Assembly: GCF_024220175.1 (NCBI RefSeq)
Contig: NZ_CP098502.1
Location: 2,294,001 to 2,358,000, forward strand
Direction of reading: 5' to 3'
Source of the DNA: Paraconexibacter antarcticus
GTDB taxonomy: Bacteria; Actinomycetota; Thermoleophilia; Solirubrobacterales; Solirubrobacteraceae
Length of the DNA: 64,000 bases
The position numbers and the translations under genes were made by a program. Below are positions 1 to 8,255 of the stretch, one piece after another; positions within the stretch are counted from its first letter, which is position 1; each line of letters opens with the position of its first letter. The notes under the pieces were generated by a model that saw only the letters and a program-made list of their open reading frames with translations, was not told the DNA's origin and made no database searches.

Positions 1-274
1 CGGCGCGAGCGTACGGCGCCCGGCCGCCGGCGGGGGTGATCGCGTCGACGTTGGCGACCTGACCGACGCGGATGCCGGCGATGCGCACGTCGTTGGTCGC
101 CGCGAGCTTCGCGGCGTTCGGCACGTTGACGGTGATCGTGTAGGTGCTCTGCAGCGGCAGGCTGCGGTTGGCGTTGTATGCCACGTACACGATGACCGCA
201 ATAGCGATCGTCATGGCCAGCCCGATGGTGGGGAGCAGCCCGGTTCGGGTGGGTCGGCGAATGCGGGCGCTCAT
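1..274 (-). CDS. MCE family lipid-transport protein (3' end cut by window edge)
   Basis: About 91 N-terminal residues of an MCE (MlaD-type) substrate-binding protein. A short cytoplasmic Arg-rich N-terminus is followed by one membrane-spanning anchor (about residues 12-30) and the start of the MCE beta-barrel fold, with the typical stretch DVRIAGIRVGQV near residue 70. The ATG at 274-272 overlaps the TGA of the upstream MCE gene (276-274), so translation is coupled and it is the fifth gene visible in the minus-strand mce operon. The family shuttles lipids or steroids from the cell envelope to the YrbE permease. The C-terminal part lies outside the window, so substrate class and length cannot be judged. 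Confidence 0.85.
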   Translation of the reverse strand, partial: MSARIRRPTRTGLLPTIGLAMTIAIAVIVYVAYNANRSLPLQSTYTITVNVPNAAKLAATNDVRIAGIRVGQVANVDAITPAGGRAPYARA

Positions 275-1629
275 CACTTCAGCAAGAGGTCGAGGAGGGC
301 CTTGATGCGCTCGGGGTGCTGCTTGGCAAGCTGCTCCATCTGCGTGCTGCGAAGCACCGGGGCGCCGGGCTCGAGCACGGTTCCGAGGCGCTGCGGGCCG
401 ACGCTCGGGGCGTTCGCCGGGATCGTGCCGCCGCCGGGGGCGGAGTAGGCCTGGCTGCAGCCCTTGGTGGCAAGGTTCAGCAGGCAGTTGGCCCAGACGT
501 TGATGAGGACCGCGACGAAGTGCGAGGTGCTGTCGTAGCCGCCGGACATCGCGGCCATCTGGTAGAAGAATTTCATCACGTTCTCGGTCCCGCCCTGCTT
601 GGTCATGCTGTCGACCAGCAACGCGACCTGACGGGCGGCGGGCTGCAGGCTGGCCGCCAGGTCACTGAGGTGGCCGAACACCGGTGTCGCTGCACGTAGG
701 TCGGTTCGGCCCTTCTCGGTCACCGCGCCGATCCGCTTCACCGCGGGCTCGCCCTGCCGGGCGAACGGCACGATCGCGTGCGCGAAGGTGTTCAGGGCCG
801 GGGCGGCGGTCCGCAGCTCCCGCAGCAGCGGCGTGCCGGTCGCGGTGATGCGCCGCACCGACCGCAGGCCGCGGTCCACGGAAGCGAGCATCGGCGGCAG
901 GTCACGGACGGCGGCGGCGAGCGGCGCGGCGTGCCCCGCGGTCGTGCCGGCCACCGCGCCCGCGTTGGTGACAAACCGTGACACGTCATTCCGGCCGGCG
1001 GCAAGGCTCGCCAACACGGTGTCGGTCTGGCTGACGGCGTCGGCGATCTGCCGACGCTGATCGGCGAGCAGCGTCAGGGCCCGCCGCGCGTCGGTCAGGG
1101 CGGGGTTCGCGCGCCGCAGGATCGCGTTCAGGTCATCGCCACGGCCAGCGGTCGCGATGCCGAGCTCGTTGACGAGCGCGCCGATCTGCTTGTCGACCGG
1201 CAGCGAGAAGACGTTGATGACGTCCTGCAGCTCCACCGGGACCGTGGTGTGCTGGACGGGAACCGTGGGCGTGCCGCCGGGCCCGGCGGCCAGGGGCCGT
1301 GACGAGGAGCCTGGCGTGCATTCGACGAAGTTCTCGCTGATCAGGCCCTCTGGAAGGATCCGGCAGCTCGCGTCGCTGCGAAACGGGGCGAACCCGGCCT
1401 TGACCTTCAGCGTGATGCGGGCCTTGCGATCAGCGGTCAGCTTGACGTCGGTGACCGTGCCGACACGCACGCCGGCGATCTTCACGAGCTGGCCGGGGAC
1501 GATGCCCTTGGCGGTGTCGAAGACCGCGTTCACCCGGTAGCTGGACGAGTCGCCTGAGTGCAGCAGGGCGATGGCGGCGAGCACGACTCCGACGGCTGCG
1601 ACGGCGGCGGCGGGAAACGAGCGTCTCAC
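274..1629 (-). CDS. MCE family lipid/steroid import protein
   Basis: A 451-residue MCE protein. It has an N-terminal anchor helix (about residues 5-25), one MCE domain (about 30-110, with VKIAGVRVGTVTDVKL), a long predicted helical region, and a Cys-containing C-terminal part (ANCLLNLATKGC). I chose the GTG at 1629-1627, which overlaps the upstream TGA as GTGA. An ATG 63 bases further upstream lies inside the preceding gene and would add a non-membrane Arg-rich extension. Known family role: subunit of a needle-like complex carrying hydrophobic substrates to YrbE permeases. Actinobacterial mce operons usually hold about six MCE genes, so more probably lie left of the window. Confidence 0.85.
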   Translation of the reverse strand: MRRSFPAAAVAAVGVVLAAIALLHSGDSSSYRVNAVFDTAKGIVPGQLVKIAGVRVGTVTDVKLTADRKARITLKVKAGFAPFRSDASCRILPEGLISENFVECTPGSSSRPLAAGPGGTPTVPVQHTTVPVELQDVINVFSLPVDKQIGALVNELGIATAGRGDDLNAILRRANPALTDARRALTLLADQRRQIADAVSQTDTVLASLAAGRNDVSRFVTNAGAVAGTTAGHAAPLAAAVRDLPPMLASVDRGLRSVRRITATGTPLLRELRTAAPALNTFAHAIVPFARQGEPAVKRIGAVTEKGRTDLRAATPVFGHLSDLAASLQPAARQVALLVDSMTKQGGTENVMKFFYQMAAMSGGYDSTSHFVAVLINVWANCLLNLATKGCSQAYSAPGGGTIPANAPSVGPQRLGTVLEPGAPVLRSTQMEQLAKQHPERIKALLDLLLK

Positions 1630-2996
1630 GGGATGTTCACGCTCGCCGGGATGCTGTCGCGCGGGTCGCAGAGCGACGCGTCGGGGATCCACGGGTTGGA
1701 GTGGTCGGGTGCCGGGGGTGCGGCCGAGCCCGGGCAGGGAGCGAGCAGGTGCGTGCGGGCGTTCAGCAGCCCCGGGACGGTCGGGAACTTCGTCAGTAGC
1801 TCACTCGCCAGCCCGGACACCTCGGTCTGGCCGTTGACCTCGAAGCTCAGCCGCGCGTAGTGGCCGGAGCGGTTGTAGCTCGACGACAGCAGGCCGGCCA
1901 GGCCGTTGGTCACGCCGAGCAGGAAGTCCGGCGCGTAGTAGCGCAGCCCGCGCAGGATCGGCCGCAGCCCCTCCGCCGCCGGCGCGACCGCGCGCAGGGC
2001 CGCGACGCCCGGCTGCTCCAGCTGCGGCAGCCCGCGCAGCGAGCGGCGCAGCGCAGGGAGTTGCCCGATGAGATCGCGCACGGCCGGCCGCGCGCCGAGG
2101 AGGGCGGGGGCGGCTTCAGTGGCGACGGCGCGCAGCGGCCCGGCGGCCGCCGGCACGGCACGCAGCGTCGGTCGCAAGGCCTGCACGGCGACCGAGGTAC
2201 GCCGCAAGGTGCCCCGCGCCTGCTGCAGGACCGCGGGCGCGCGGTGCAGCGCGTCGCCGAGGGGATCACGGACCTGGGCGAGCGCTGTGAACGTCCGCGC
2301 GGCATTGACGACGGCGCCGTCCAGCTCGGACGGCTGGGCGGCCACCGCCCGGGAGGCGAGCGCGCCGGTGTGGATCAAGCGCGCGAGGGCGCCGCGGTCG
2401 AACGCCAGTTCCTGCAGCACCTTCTGCACCTCGCCCATCGCGGGATCGAGCTTCCCGAGCATCGAGTGGAAGTAGCGCGAGCCCGAGCCCGCGAAGACCT
2501 GCGAGCTGTGGTCGATCAGCGCGGCCACATCACGCCGCTGGTCGGGCCCGAACGTGTCCAGCAGCGCGTCGAGGTCGACGATCCCAGTCGTCTGCGACGC
2601 GGGCAGGACACTGCCGTCGGCAATCTCCGGGGCGGAGGGGGGCGCGAGCGTCAGGTCGACGAAGCGGCTGGCCACGCCCGCCTGGCCGACCGCCCGGATG
2701 CTCGCACGGGTGCCCTGGTGCAGCGGCGTGATCGACCCGTCGCTGATCGAGAGCCTGACGTCGGCCTCCCCGTTGGGGGTGAGGGTGATGTCCCTGATCG
2801 TGCCGACCTTGCGGCCGGCAACCTGGACGTCGTTGCCCTTGATGAGCTGGCCCGCGTTCGCGAACCGTGCGTGGATCGTGTAGCCGCCACCTGACCCGAT
2901 CAGGACCCATAGCAGCACCGCGGCCCCGACCACGAACGCTCCGGCCCCGGCGAACGCCCGCCGCTTGCGCATGATCTGCTCGCGCATTGCCGTCAT
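1626..2996 (-). CDS. MCE family lipid/steroid import protein (first of the MCE genes)
   Basis: A 456-residue MCE protein directly behind the two permease genes. It has an N-terminal membrane helix (about residues 15-35), an MCE domain (about 38-120, with VQVAGRKVGTIRDI), and a long helical stretch rich in Ala/Leu/Arg up to about residue 330. The C-terminal segment carries two cysteines (LAPCPGS and SLCDPRDS). Its ATG (2996-2994) overlaps the stop of the permease gene as ATGA. A nearby alternative start (MREQ, 9 bases downstream) is possible. The position agrees with the standard yrbEA-yrbEB-mceA order. The substrate is unknown; the P450 operon next door suggests an oxidisable hydrophobic compound. 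Confidence 0.85.
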   Translation of the reverse strand: MTAMREQIMRKRRAFAGAGAFVVGAAVLLWVLIGSGGGYTIHARFANAGQLIKGNDVQVAGRKVGTIRDITLTPNGEADVRLSISDGSITPLHQGTRASIRAVGQAGVASRFVDLTLAPPSAPEIADGSVLPASQTTGIVDLDALLDTFGPDQRRDVAALIDHSSQVFAGSGSRYFHSMLGKLDPAMGEVQKVLQELAFDRGALARLIHTGALASRAVAAQPSELDGAVVNAARTFTALAQVRDPLGDALHRAPAVLQQARGTLRRTSVAVQALRPTLRAVPAAAGPLRAVATEAAPALLGARPAVRDLIGQLPALRRSLRGLPQLEQPGVAALRAVAPAAEGLRPILRGLRYYAPDFLLGVTNGLAGLLSSSYNRSGHYARLSFEVNGQTEVSGLASELLTKFPTVPGLLNARTHLLAPCPGSAAPPAPDHSNPWIPDASLCDPRDSIPASVNIP

Positions 2997-3802
2997 CCGC
3001 CGATCGGCAGGTGGGAGTTGCCGCCCCAGAAGAGCTGGGTGGTGAGGATGCCGATCAGGTGGATCCCCAGCAGGTTGACGACCATCGCCCGGGCCGTGGC
3101 GCGGCCGACCTCGACCGGGCCGCCGCGCACGCGGAAGCCGTAATAGCAGCCGACGAGGACCACGAAGGTCCCCATGAGAATGCCCTTGACCTCGGAGAAG
3201 AACCAGTCATCGACGCTCTGAAACTTCCAGAAGAGCTCGAAGTAGCCGCCGGACGATGCCTGCGCGACCTGAAGCACGACGGCGATGAACGACCCGACGA
3301 AGCAGACCAGGACCGCGATCGCGTACAGGAACGGCAACACGAGCCACGTCGCCAGGACCCGCGTGGAGCACAGGAAGGCCATCGAGTCCAGGCCCATGAC
3401 GTCGAGCGCGTCGATCTCCTCCGAGATGCTCATCGTCCCAAGCTCGGCCACATAGCCGGTGCTGACCTTCGCGGCCATCATGTACGCGAAGGCGTACGGT
3501 GCGATTTCGCGCAGGTCGGAGATCGCGGTGAAGGCGCCGGCCGCCGCGGGGGCCCCGACCAGGCGGCCGGCGTAGGAGGCCTCGATGCCCACGACCAGGC
3601 CGAACATGAACGCCATCCCGATGACGATGATCGCCGAGCCGCTGACGAGGATGTAGGCCTGCCGGACGACCTCGCCGCTGTACAACCGCAGCGCCCGCCC
3701 CACCCCGCGGACGGTCCGCCCGAAGAACTCAGCACCTTCGCCGAACGCGAGCGCGCCGCTGCGCAGGGCTTCGCGGGCGGCGAGGCGAGGCTGCGTGCTC
3801 AT
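2993..3802 (-). CDS. YrbE/MlaE-type permease, second subunit
   Basis: A 269-residue integral membrane protein of the MlaE/YrbE permease family. It has about five to six hydrophobic segments and the conserved cytoplasmic stretch TMSISEEIDALDVMGLD, which contacts the MCE ATPase in this family. The start MSTQPRL follows the upstream permease with an ATGA overlap (stop 3801-3799). A longer open frame runs upstream, but it simply overlaps the neighbouring permease in another frame. Together with the upstream permease it should form the heterodimeric inner-membrane channel. No MCE-associated ATPase (Mkl) gene is visible here; in actinobacteria it is commonly encoded elsewhere. Confidence 0.9.
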   Translation of the reverse strand: MSTQPRLAAREALRSGALAFGEGAEFFGRTVRGVGRALRLYSGEVVRQAYILVSGSAIIVIGMAFMFGLVVGIEASYAGRLVGAPAAAGAFTAISDLREIAPYAFAYMMAAKVSTGYVAELGTMSISEEIDALDVMGLDSMAFLCSTRVLATWLVLPFLYAIAVLVCFVGSFIAVVLQVAQASSGGYFELFWKFQSVDDWFFSEVKGILMGTFVVLVGCYYGFRVRGGPVEVGRATARAMVVNLLGIHLIGILTTQLFWGGNSHLPIGG

Positions 3803-4659
3803 CGAACCTCCGAAAGCACCGGGTGGGTGGCCAGCAGCAACTGCGAGAAGACGTAGTCGATCGCGCCGATCAGCAGAAACGCGATGACGACCGACTGGTT
3901 CACCGCTCGGCCCACGCCTTCGGCGCCCCCGGAGGCCTTGATGCCCTTGTAACAGCAAACGACGGCGATGACCGCGCCGTAAATCGCTGACTTCGCGAAC
4001 GACGCGCCGAGCTCCAGCGGCGTCGCGTTCGAGATGAACGTCGAGAAGAACGGCGCCAGCGGCTGGTGATGCTGGATCACGACAAGCGTCGCTCCCGCCA
4101 TCCCGGCCAGCAGCGCCCAGATGTCGAAGACGACCGACAGCAGCATCAGCGCGAACAGCCGCGGGACGACGAGGCTCTTGATCGGATCCACCCCGAGCAC
4201 CCGCAGGGCGTCGGTCTCCTCCCGGACCTCGCGGGCGCCAAGGTCGGCGCAGATCGCCGTGCCGGCGACCCCGGCAAGCACGATCGCGGTGACGAGCGGC
4301 GCGAAGACCCGCAAGACGATCAGGACGTACAGGGTGCCGAGCCGGTCCAGCGCGCCGAGCAGCCCGAGGAACCCCGAGGCCTGCACACCGGCGGGGCCGA
4401 ACGACAGTGCAAAGGAGGTGACGATCAGCGGCATCCAGCAAATTCGAACGATGAACGAGACTTGCGCAGCGAACTCCCCGCCGTAGGAGAACGGCGGGCG
4501 CAGCCCCCGCGAGATGGCCTGCCCGGCGAGCTGACCCATCCCGCCGAGCTGGGTGAAGAACCCCGAGCCCCCCCAGCCCCGGGCCGCGCCGGAGACCGGC
4601 ACGACGGGCCGCGGAGGCCGAGGCTTGCGCGAGCCGCTCCGAACCGTGACGTCGCTCAT
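3799..4659 (-). CDS. YrbE/MlaE-type permease, first subunit
   Basis: A 286-residue MlaE/YrbE family permease. A Pro/Arg/Gly-rich cytoplasmic N-terminus (about 1-50) is followed by several membrane segments and the family motif EVREETDALRVLGVDPIKSL, which matches the ATPase-coupling helix. I chose the ATG at 4659 because a purine-rich ribosome site (GAGAGGG) lies about 6 bases upstream; an ATG 27 bases further upstream has none. It is the first gene of the mce operon and is transcribed away from the P450 operon across a 274-base intergenic region holding two palindromes. Confidence 0.9.
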   Translation of the reverse strand: MSDVTVRSGSRKPRPPRPVVPVSGAARGWGGSGFFTQLGGMGQLAGQAISRGLRPPFSYGGEFAAQVSFIVRICWMPLIVTSFALSFGPAGVQASGFLGLLGALDRLGTLYVLIVLRVFAPLVTAIVLAGVAGTAICADLGAREVREETDALRVLGVDPIKSLVVPRLFALMLLSVVFDIWALLAGMAGATLVVIQHHQPLAPFFSTFISNATPLELGASFAKSAIYGAVIAVVCCYKGIKASGGAEGVGRAVNQSVVIAFLLIGAIDYVFSQLLLATHPVLSEVR

Positions 4660-4806
4660 CGCGCCCTCTCCCCAGGGGCCGGACACTGCGGCCGGTCCGT
4701 GACGACGGGAGGGGGAGGTGATTGGAAGTGGGTGGTCTGCATCGGGTCCGTCCGGTGTCCTTCAGAGCCTGGGGCCGATACTCGTCGACCGCGTCCGCAC
4801 AAGTCA

Positions 4807-4820
4807 AGTAGGTACCTACT
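4807..4820. promoter_or_regulatory. Perfect 14-base palindrome, likely TetR-type operator
   Basis: AGTAGGTACCTACT is a perfect palindrome in the divergent region between the mce operon (starts at 4659, minus) and the P450 operon (starts at 4934, plus). The 274-base region otherwise holds no gene. Size, symmetry and position fit a repressor operator controlling one or both operons. Which TetR protein binds is not shown; the nearest full TetR genes are at 12.6 and 14.0 kb. Confidence 0.55.
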
Positions 4821-4889
4821 CCGGAAGCCCTTTCCACCGATCGGGTTGCGCGGGCGCGGTCTCCGAGTTAGTGTGGAAGCTAGTGTAGG

Positions 4890-4901
4890 GAGTACTTACT
4901 C
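4890..4901. promoter_or_regulatory. Inverted repeat GAGTA-CT-TACTC ahead of the P450 operon
   Basis: An inverted repeat with 5-base arms (GAGTA/TACTC) and a 2-base spacer, about 32 bases upstream of the P450 ATG. The same GAGTA...TACTC arms recur with a 7-base spacer between the MMPL and thioesterase genes (12066-12082). This hints at related operators, although short arms like these can recur by chance. Confidence 0.4.
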
Positions 4902-4933
4902 ACCTGTTTGCGACCGCCCCTTGCGGAGGCCAT

Positions 4934-6277
4934 ATGAGCACCACCGTCCCATCGATCAGCACCCGCCCCCGGTTGGCCTCGACGTCGACCATGCCTGCCA
5001 TTCGCGAACCCGCGTGGGCGCAGACGGTGCGGTTCGCCGCCCGTCCCGACCTGTTCATGGAGCGCTACCACGAGCGCTTCGGCGACGTGTTCCGGGCGAA
5101 GATCCGCGGCTTTGGTACCGGCCGCAACGTCTTCGTGGCAGATCCTCGGATGATCGAGCAGGTCTTCAAGGGCAGCCCCTCCGCGCTGCGCCTCGGTGAG
5201 ATGGCCGGCATCGCGGTGGAGCCGATCGCGGGGCCGACGGCGCTGCTGAACCTCGACGAGGATGCCCACCTGAAGCGGCGTAAGCTCGTCCTGCCGCCGT
5301 TCCACGGTGAGCGGATGCTCAAGTACACGAGCATCACCGCCGAAGCGGCCGACCGCTCGCTGCGGACGTGGCCGACCGACCAGGCGTTCGCGATGCGCCC
5401 GCACATGGCGAACATCACCACGGAAGTCGTGATGCGCGCAGTCTTCGGCGTCGAGGACGGCAAGCGCCAGCACGAGCTCAGTCACGCGGTCCTCAACCTC
5501 ATCGGCACCGATCTGCTCGGCACGCTCACGCTCACGTTCCCGCAGCTGCGCCGCAACTTCGGCGCCTCCCGCGGCTGGACGAAGATCCAGCACAACAAGG
5601 AGATCGCCGACCGCCTCGTATACGAGGAGATCCGCGCGCGCCGATCGGCTCCCGACCTCGCCGACCGCGAGGACATCCTCTCGATGCTCCTGCAGACCGA
5701 GCTCTCCGATGCGGACATCCACGACAACCTCCTCGAGATGCTCGTCGCCGGCCACGAGACGACGGCGACCGCCCTGTCCTGGGCGTTCGACCTCATCCTC
5801 CACGAGCCCGCCGTCCTGCGGCGGCTGCAGGACGAGCTCGCGGCCGGCGACGAGAGCTACCTCACCGCCGTGGTCCAAGAGGTGCTGCGGCTGCGCCCCG
5901 TGGTCGTCACCGCGCAGCGGGTCATTCGGCAGCCGATCGAGCTCGGCGACTACCACTTCGCCCCCGGCATCACCCTGTTCTGCTCGATCTGGATGGTCAA
6001 CCGCCGTCCCGACCTCTACGAGGACCCGCTGAGATTCCACCCCGAGCGGTTCCTCGACACCCGGCCGGGCACGTACGAGTGGATCCCGTTCGGTGGCGGC
6101 GTGCGCCGCTGCATCGGCGCGAACTTCGCGCCGATGGAGATGCGCACCGTCATCAAGCACGTCCTGACCCACGCCACGCTCGAGGCCGCCTCGCCCGCGC
6201 TCGAGAAGCCCCGCAACAAGGTCGTGCTCATGGCCCCGAAGAACGGCACGATGGTCATCAGCAGGGGCCGGTCATGA
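4934..6277 (+). CDS. Cytochrome P450
   Basis: A 447-residue soluble cytochrome P450. Visible hallmarks are the I-helix oxygen-activation motif AGHETT (E275-T276), the K-helix ExxR (E316/R319), PERF, and the heme loop FGGGVRRCIG with C393 as the thiolate ligand. The ATG has a strong GGAGG site 4 bases upstream. It heads an operon with an SDR and an alpha/beta hydrolase, each overlapping by 4 bases. The broad family type (class I-style bacterial P450 with a CYP102/110-like I-helix) does not reveal the substrate. Next to an mce importer, a lipid, terpenoid or steroid-like compound is plausible. No ferredoxin gene lies nearby. Confidence 0.95.
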   Translation: MSTTVPSISTRPRLASTSTMPAIREPAWAQTVRFAARPDLFMERYHERFGDVFRAKIRGFGTGRNVFVADPRMIEQVFKGSPSALRLGEMAGIAVEPIAGPTALLNLDEDAHLKRRKLVLPPFHGERMLKYTSITAEAADRSLRTWPTDQAFAMRPHMANITTEVVMRAVFGVEDGKRQHELSHAVLNLIGTDLLGTLTLTFPQLRRNFGASRGWTKIQHNKEIADRLVYEEIRARRSAPDLADREDILSMLLQTELSDADIHDNLLEMLVAGHETTATALSWAFDLILHEPAVLRRLQDELAAGDESYLTAVVQEVLRLRPVVVTAQRVIRQPIELGDYHFAPGITLFCSIWMVNRRPDLYEDPLRFHPERFLDTRPGTYEWIPFGGGVRRCIGANFAPMEMRTVIKHVLTHATLEAASPALEKPRNKVVLMAPKNGTMVISRGRS

Positions 6278-7158
6278 GCTGGGATCCGCAGGGTCGGACC
6301 GTCGTGGTGACCGGGGCGGCCCGCGGCATCGGCGCCGCCGCCGCGCGCAGCCTCCACGCGCGGGGCATGAACGTCGTGCTCGCCGGCCTGGAGCCCGAGC
6401 TGCTCGAGCAGCGGGCCGCGGAGATCGGGCCACGCACGCTGGTCGCCGAGTGCGACGTCACCAGTGCCGAGCAGCTCGACGCCACGGTGCTCGCGACCCT
6501 CGAGCGGTTCGGTGCGATCGACGCCGTCGTCGCCAACGCCGGGGTCAACGCCGTCGGCACCATGCGCGGCACCACCGCCGACGTCTGGGAGCGCGTCGTG
6601 GAGATCAACCTGCTCGGTGTCGTGCGCACCGTCCGGGCCGTCCTGCCCCACATCGTCGCCCGGCAGGGATACATCCTCCCGGTCTCATCGCTCGCCGGGG
6701 CGATGCCGCTCGCGCTCGGAACGCACTACACCGCCGCCAAGCACGGGGTCAACGGCTTCGCCCAAGCGCTGCGCGCGGAGCTCGCCTGCGACGGCGTGGC
6801 CGTCGGCTGCGCCTACTTCGGCGCGATCGACACCGACCTGCTCCGCGACTCCTCAGCCGACCCGGCGACCGCCGCGATGATCGCCGGACTCCCCGCCGCG
6901 ATCACACGCCCGATCCCCGTCTCCCGCGCCGGGGAGGTCATCGCCCGAGGCGTCGCCGGACGGTCGCGACGGGTGTTCGCCCCCCGCTGGATCCTCCCGA
7001 TGCTGCTCGCGCCGGGCGTCTTCCTGCCGCTCGCCGAACGAGCCGGGGCGGCCGCGACCGCCGCCGCCGTCAAGGTCGCCGACGACCGGGCCCGTGCCGG
7101 GCACGCCGGCGTCTCGACCTTCGTGCAGACTCACGACCAGAGCGCGGCAGCGCGATGA
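6274..7158 (+). CDS. Short-chain dehydrogenase/reductase
   Basis: A 294-residue classical SDR. It has the N-terminal Rossmann motif TGAARGIG (about residues 14-21), the NAG motif (VVANAG), a catalytic Ser (VSSLAG) and the YxxxK pair (HYTAAKHG). The C-terminal 60 residues beyond the usual 250-residue core include a hydrophobic stretch (RWILPMLLAPGVFLPLA), often seen in SDRs acting on membrane-borne lipids. The ATG overlaps the P450 stop. It probably oxidises an alcohol made or released by the operon, or reduces the corresponding carbonyl. The exact substrate cannot be read from sequence. Confidence 0.93.
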   Translation: MSWDPQGRTVVVTGAARGIGAAAARSLHARGMNVVLAGLEPELLEQRAAEIGPRTLVAECDVTSAEQLDATVLATLERFGAIDAVVANAGVNAVGTMRGTTADVWERVVEINLLGVVRTVRAVLPHIVARQGYILPVSSLAGAMPLALGTHYTAAKHGVNGFAQALRAELACDGVAVGCAYFGAIDTDLLRDSSADPATAAMIAGLPAAITRPIPVSRAGEVIARGVAGRSRRVFAPRWILPMLLAPGVFLPLAERAGAAATAAAVKVADDRARAGHAGVSTFVQTHDQSAAAR

Positions 7159-8156
7159 GGCGACGCACGATGCAGGTCCCGCCACCGCTGCTGCGGGCCG
7201 GCCTCCGCGCCGCCCGGCCGGTGATCCTCTCGCCCCGGATCTCGCTCGCGACGACACGGCGCCTCGTGGACGCGCTCACCCGCGTGCGCGCCCCGCGCGG
7301 TACCCGCTGCGAGCGAACGCAGATCGGCGGGGTCGCCTGCGAGCAGGCCACGCCCCCCACGGCCACCGACGGCCGGATCCTCCTGTACCTCCACGGCGGC
7401 GGCTACGCGCTCGGCAGCGCCCGCGCGTACCGCGGCTTCGCCGCCCAGCTCGCCCAGCGGGTCGGGGCCGTCGCCGTCGTCCCCGACTACCCGCTCGCGC
7501 CCGAGCACCCCTTCCCCGCGGCGCTCGACGACGTCCTCACCGTCTACCGCGGGCTGCTGCAATCCGGTTACGACCCCGGCCGCATCATCCTCGCCGGCGA
7601 CTCCGCCGGCGGCGGACTCTCGCTCGCGCTGGCGATGTCCCTCCGCGAGCAGGGCCTGCCCCAACCGGCGGTGATCGGCCTGATCTGCCCATGGCTCGAC
7701 CTCGCCGCCGACGCCGCGCGCACCCGGGTCGCCCTCCGTGACCCCCTCATCGTGCCGAGCATCGTCACCGAATGGGTCGACCCCTACCTCGGCGGCCGGG
7801 CCGCGACCGACCCGCTGATCTCGCCCGTCCTCGGCGACCTCTCCGGGCTGCCCCCGATCGTCGTGCACTCCGCCGGCGACGACCCGCTGGCCGTCGACGT
7901 CGACGCGCTCGTCGCCGCGGTGGGCGCCCACCCGGGCGGGCGGATCGAACACACCCGCTACTCCCGGCGCTGGCACGTCTTCCACCTCCAGATCGGCCTG
8001 CTCGCCGACGCCGCGGTCGCTGTCGACGATCTGGCCGACGCGCTGCGCCGGCACGCTGGACGGAAGAAACGAGACGCTACCGCCACAGACGGGGTATCCG
8101 CGCTGCATGTCGCCTTGAGGCCACCGCATCCGCCCCGGCGGCGCCAACCGACCTGA
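7155..8156 (+). CDS. Alpha/beta hydrolase, hormone-sensitive-lipase (GDXG) type
   Basis: A 333-residue esterase/lipase of the HSL family. It has the oxyanion motif HGGGYALGS, the nucleophile elbow GDSAGGGL, a late catalytic Asp (SAGDDPLAVD) and a His near the C-terminus (RWHVFHL). The start ATG overlaps the SDR stop as ATGA, and this is the last gene of the operon. The final 40 residues after the core are Arg/Pro-rich and look unlike family members, so the native stop may have been lost. Its likely role is hydrolysis of an ester intermediate or an acyl-steroid/terpenoid ester. Confidence 0.9.
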   Translation: MRRRTMQVPPPLLRAGLRAARPVILSPRISLATTRRLVDALTRVRAPRGTRCERTQIGGVACEQATPPTATDGRILLYLHGGGYALGSARAYRGFAAQLAQRVGAVAVVPDYPLAPEHPFPAALDDVLTVYRGLLQSGYDPGRIILAGDSAGGGLSLALAMSLREQGLPQPAVIGLICPWLDLAADAARTRVALRDPLIVPSIVTEWVDPYLGGRAATDPLISPVLGDLSGLPPIVVHSAGDDPLAVDVDALVAAVGAHPGGRIEHTRYSRRWHVFHLQIGLLADAAVAVDDLADALRRHAGRKKRDATATDGVSALHVALRPPHPPRRRQPT

Positions 8157-8255
8157 GAGCAGGAACTGCGGGATCAGGACGAGCGGGATGACCCAGCGTC
8201 TGTCCTCGCGCTGGTGGTGATTCCGCGGTTCCACGTCGCTTTACAGGGGCTTCTC

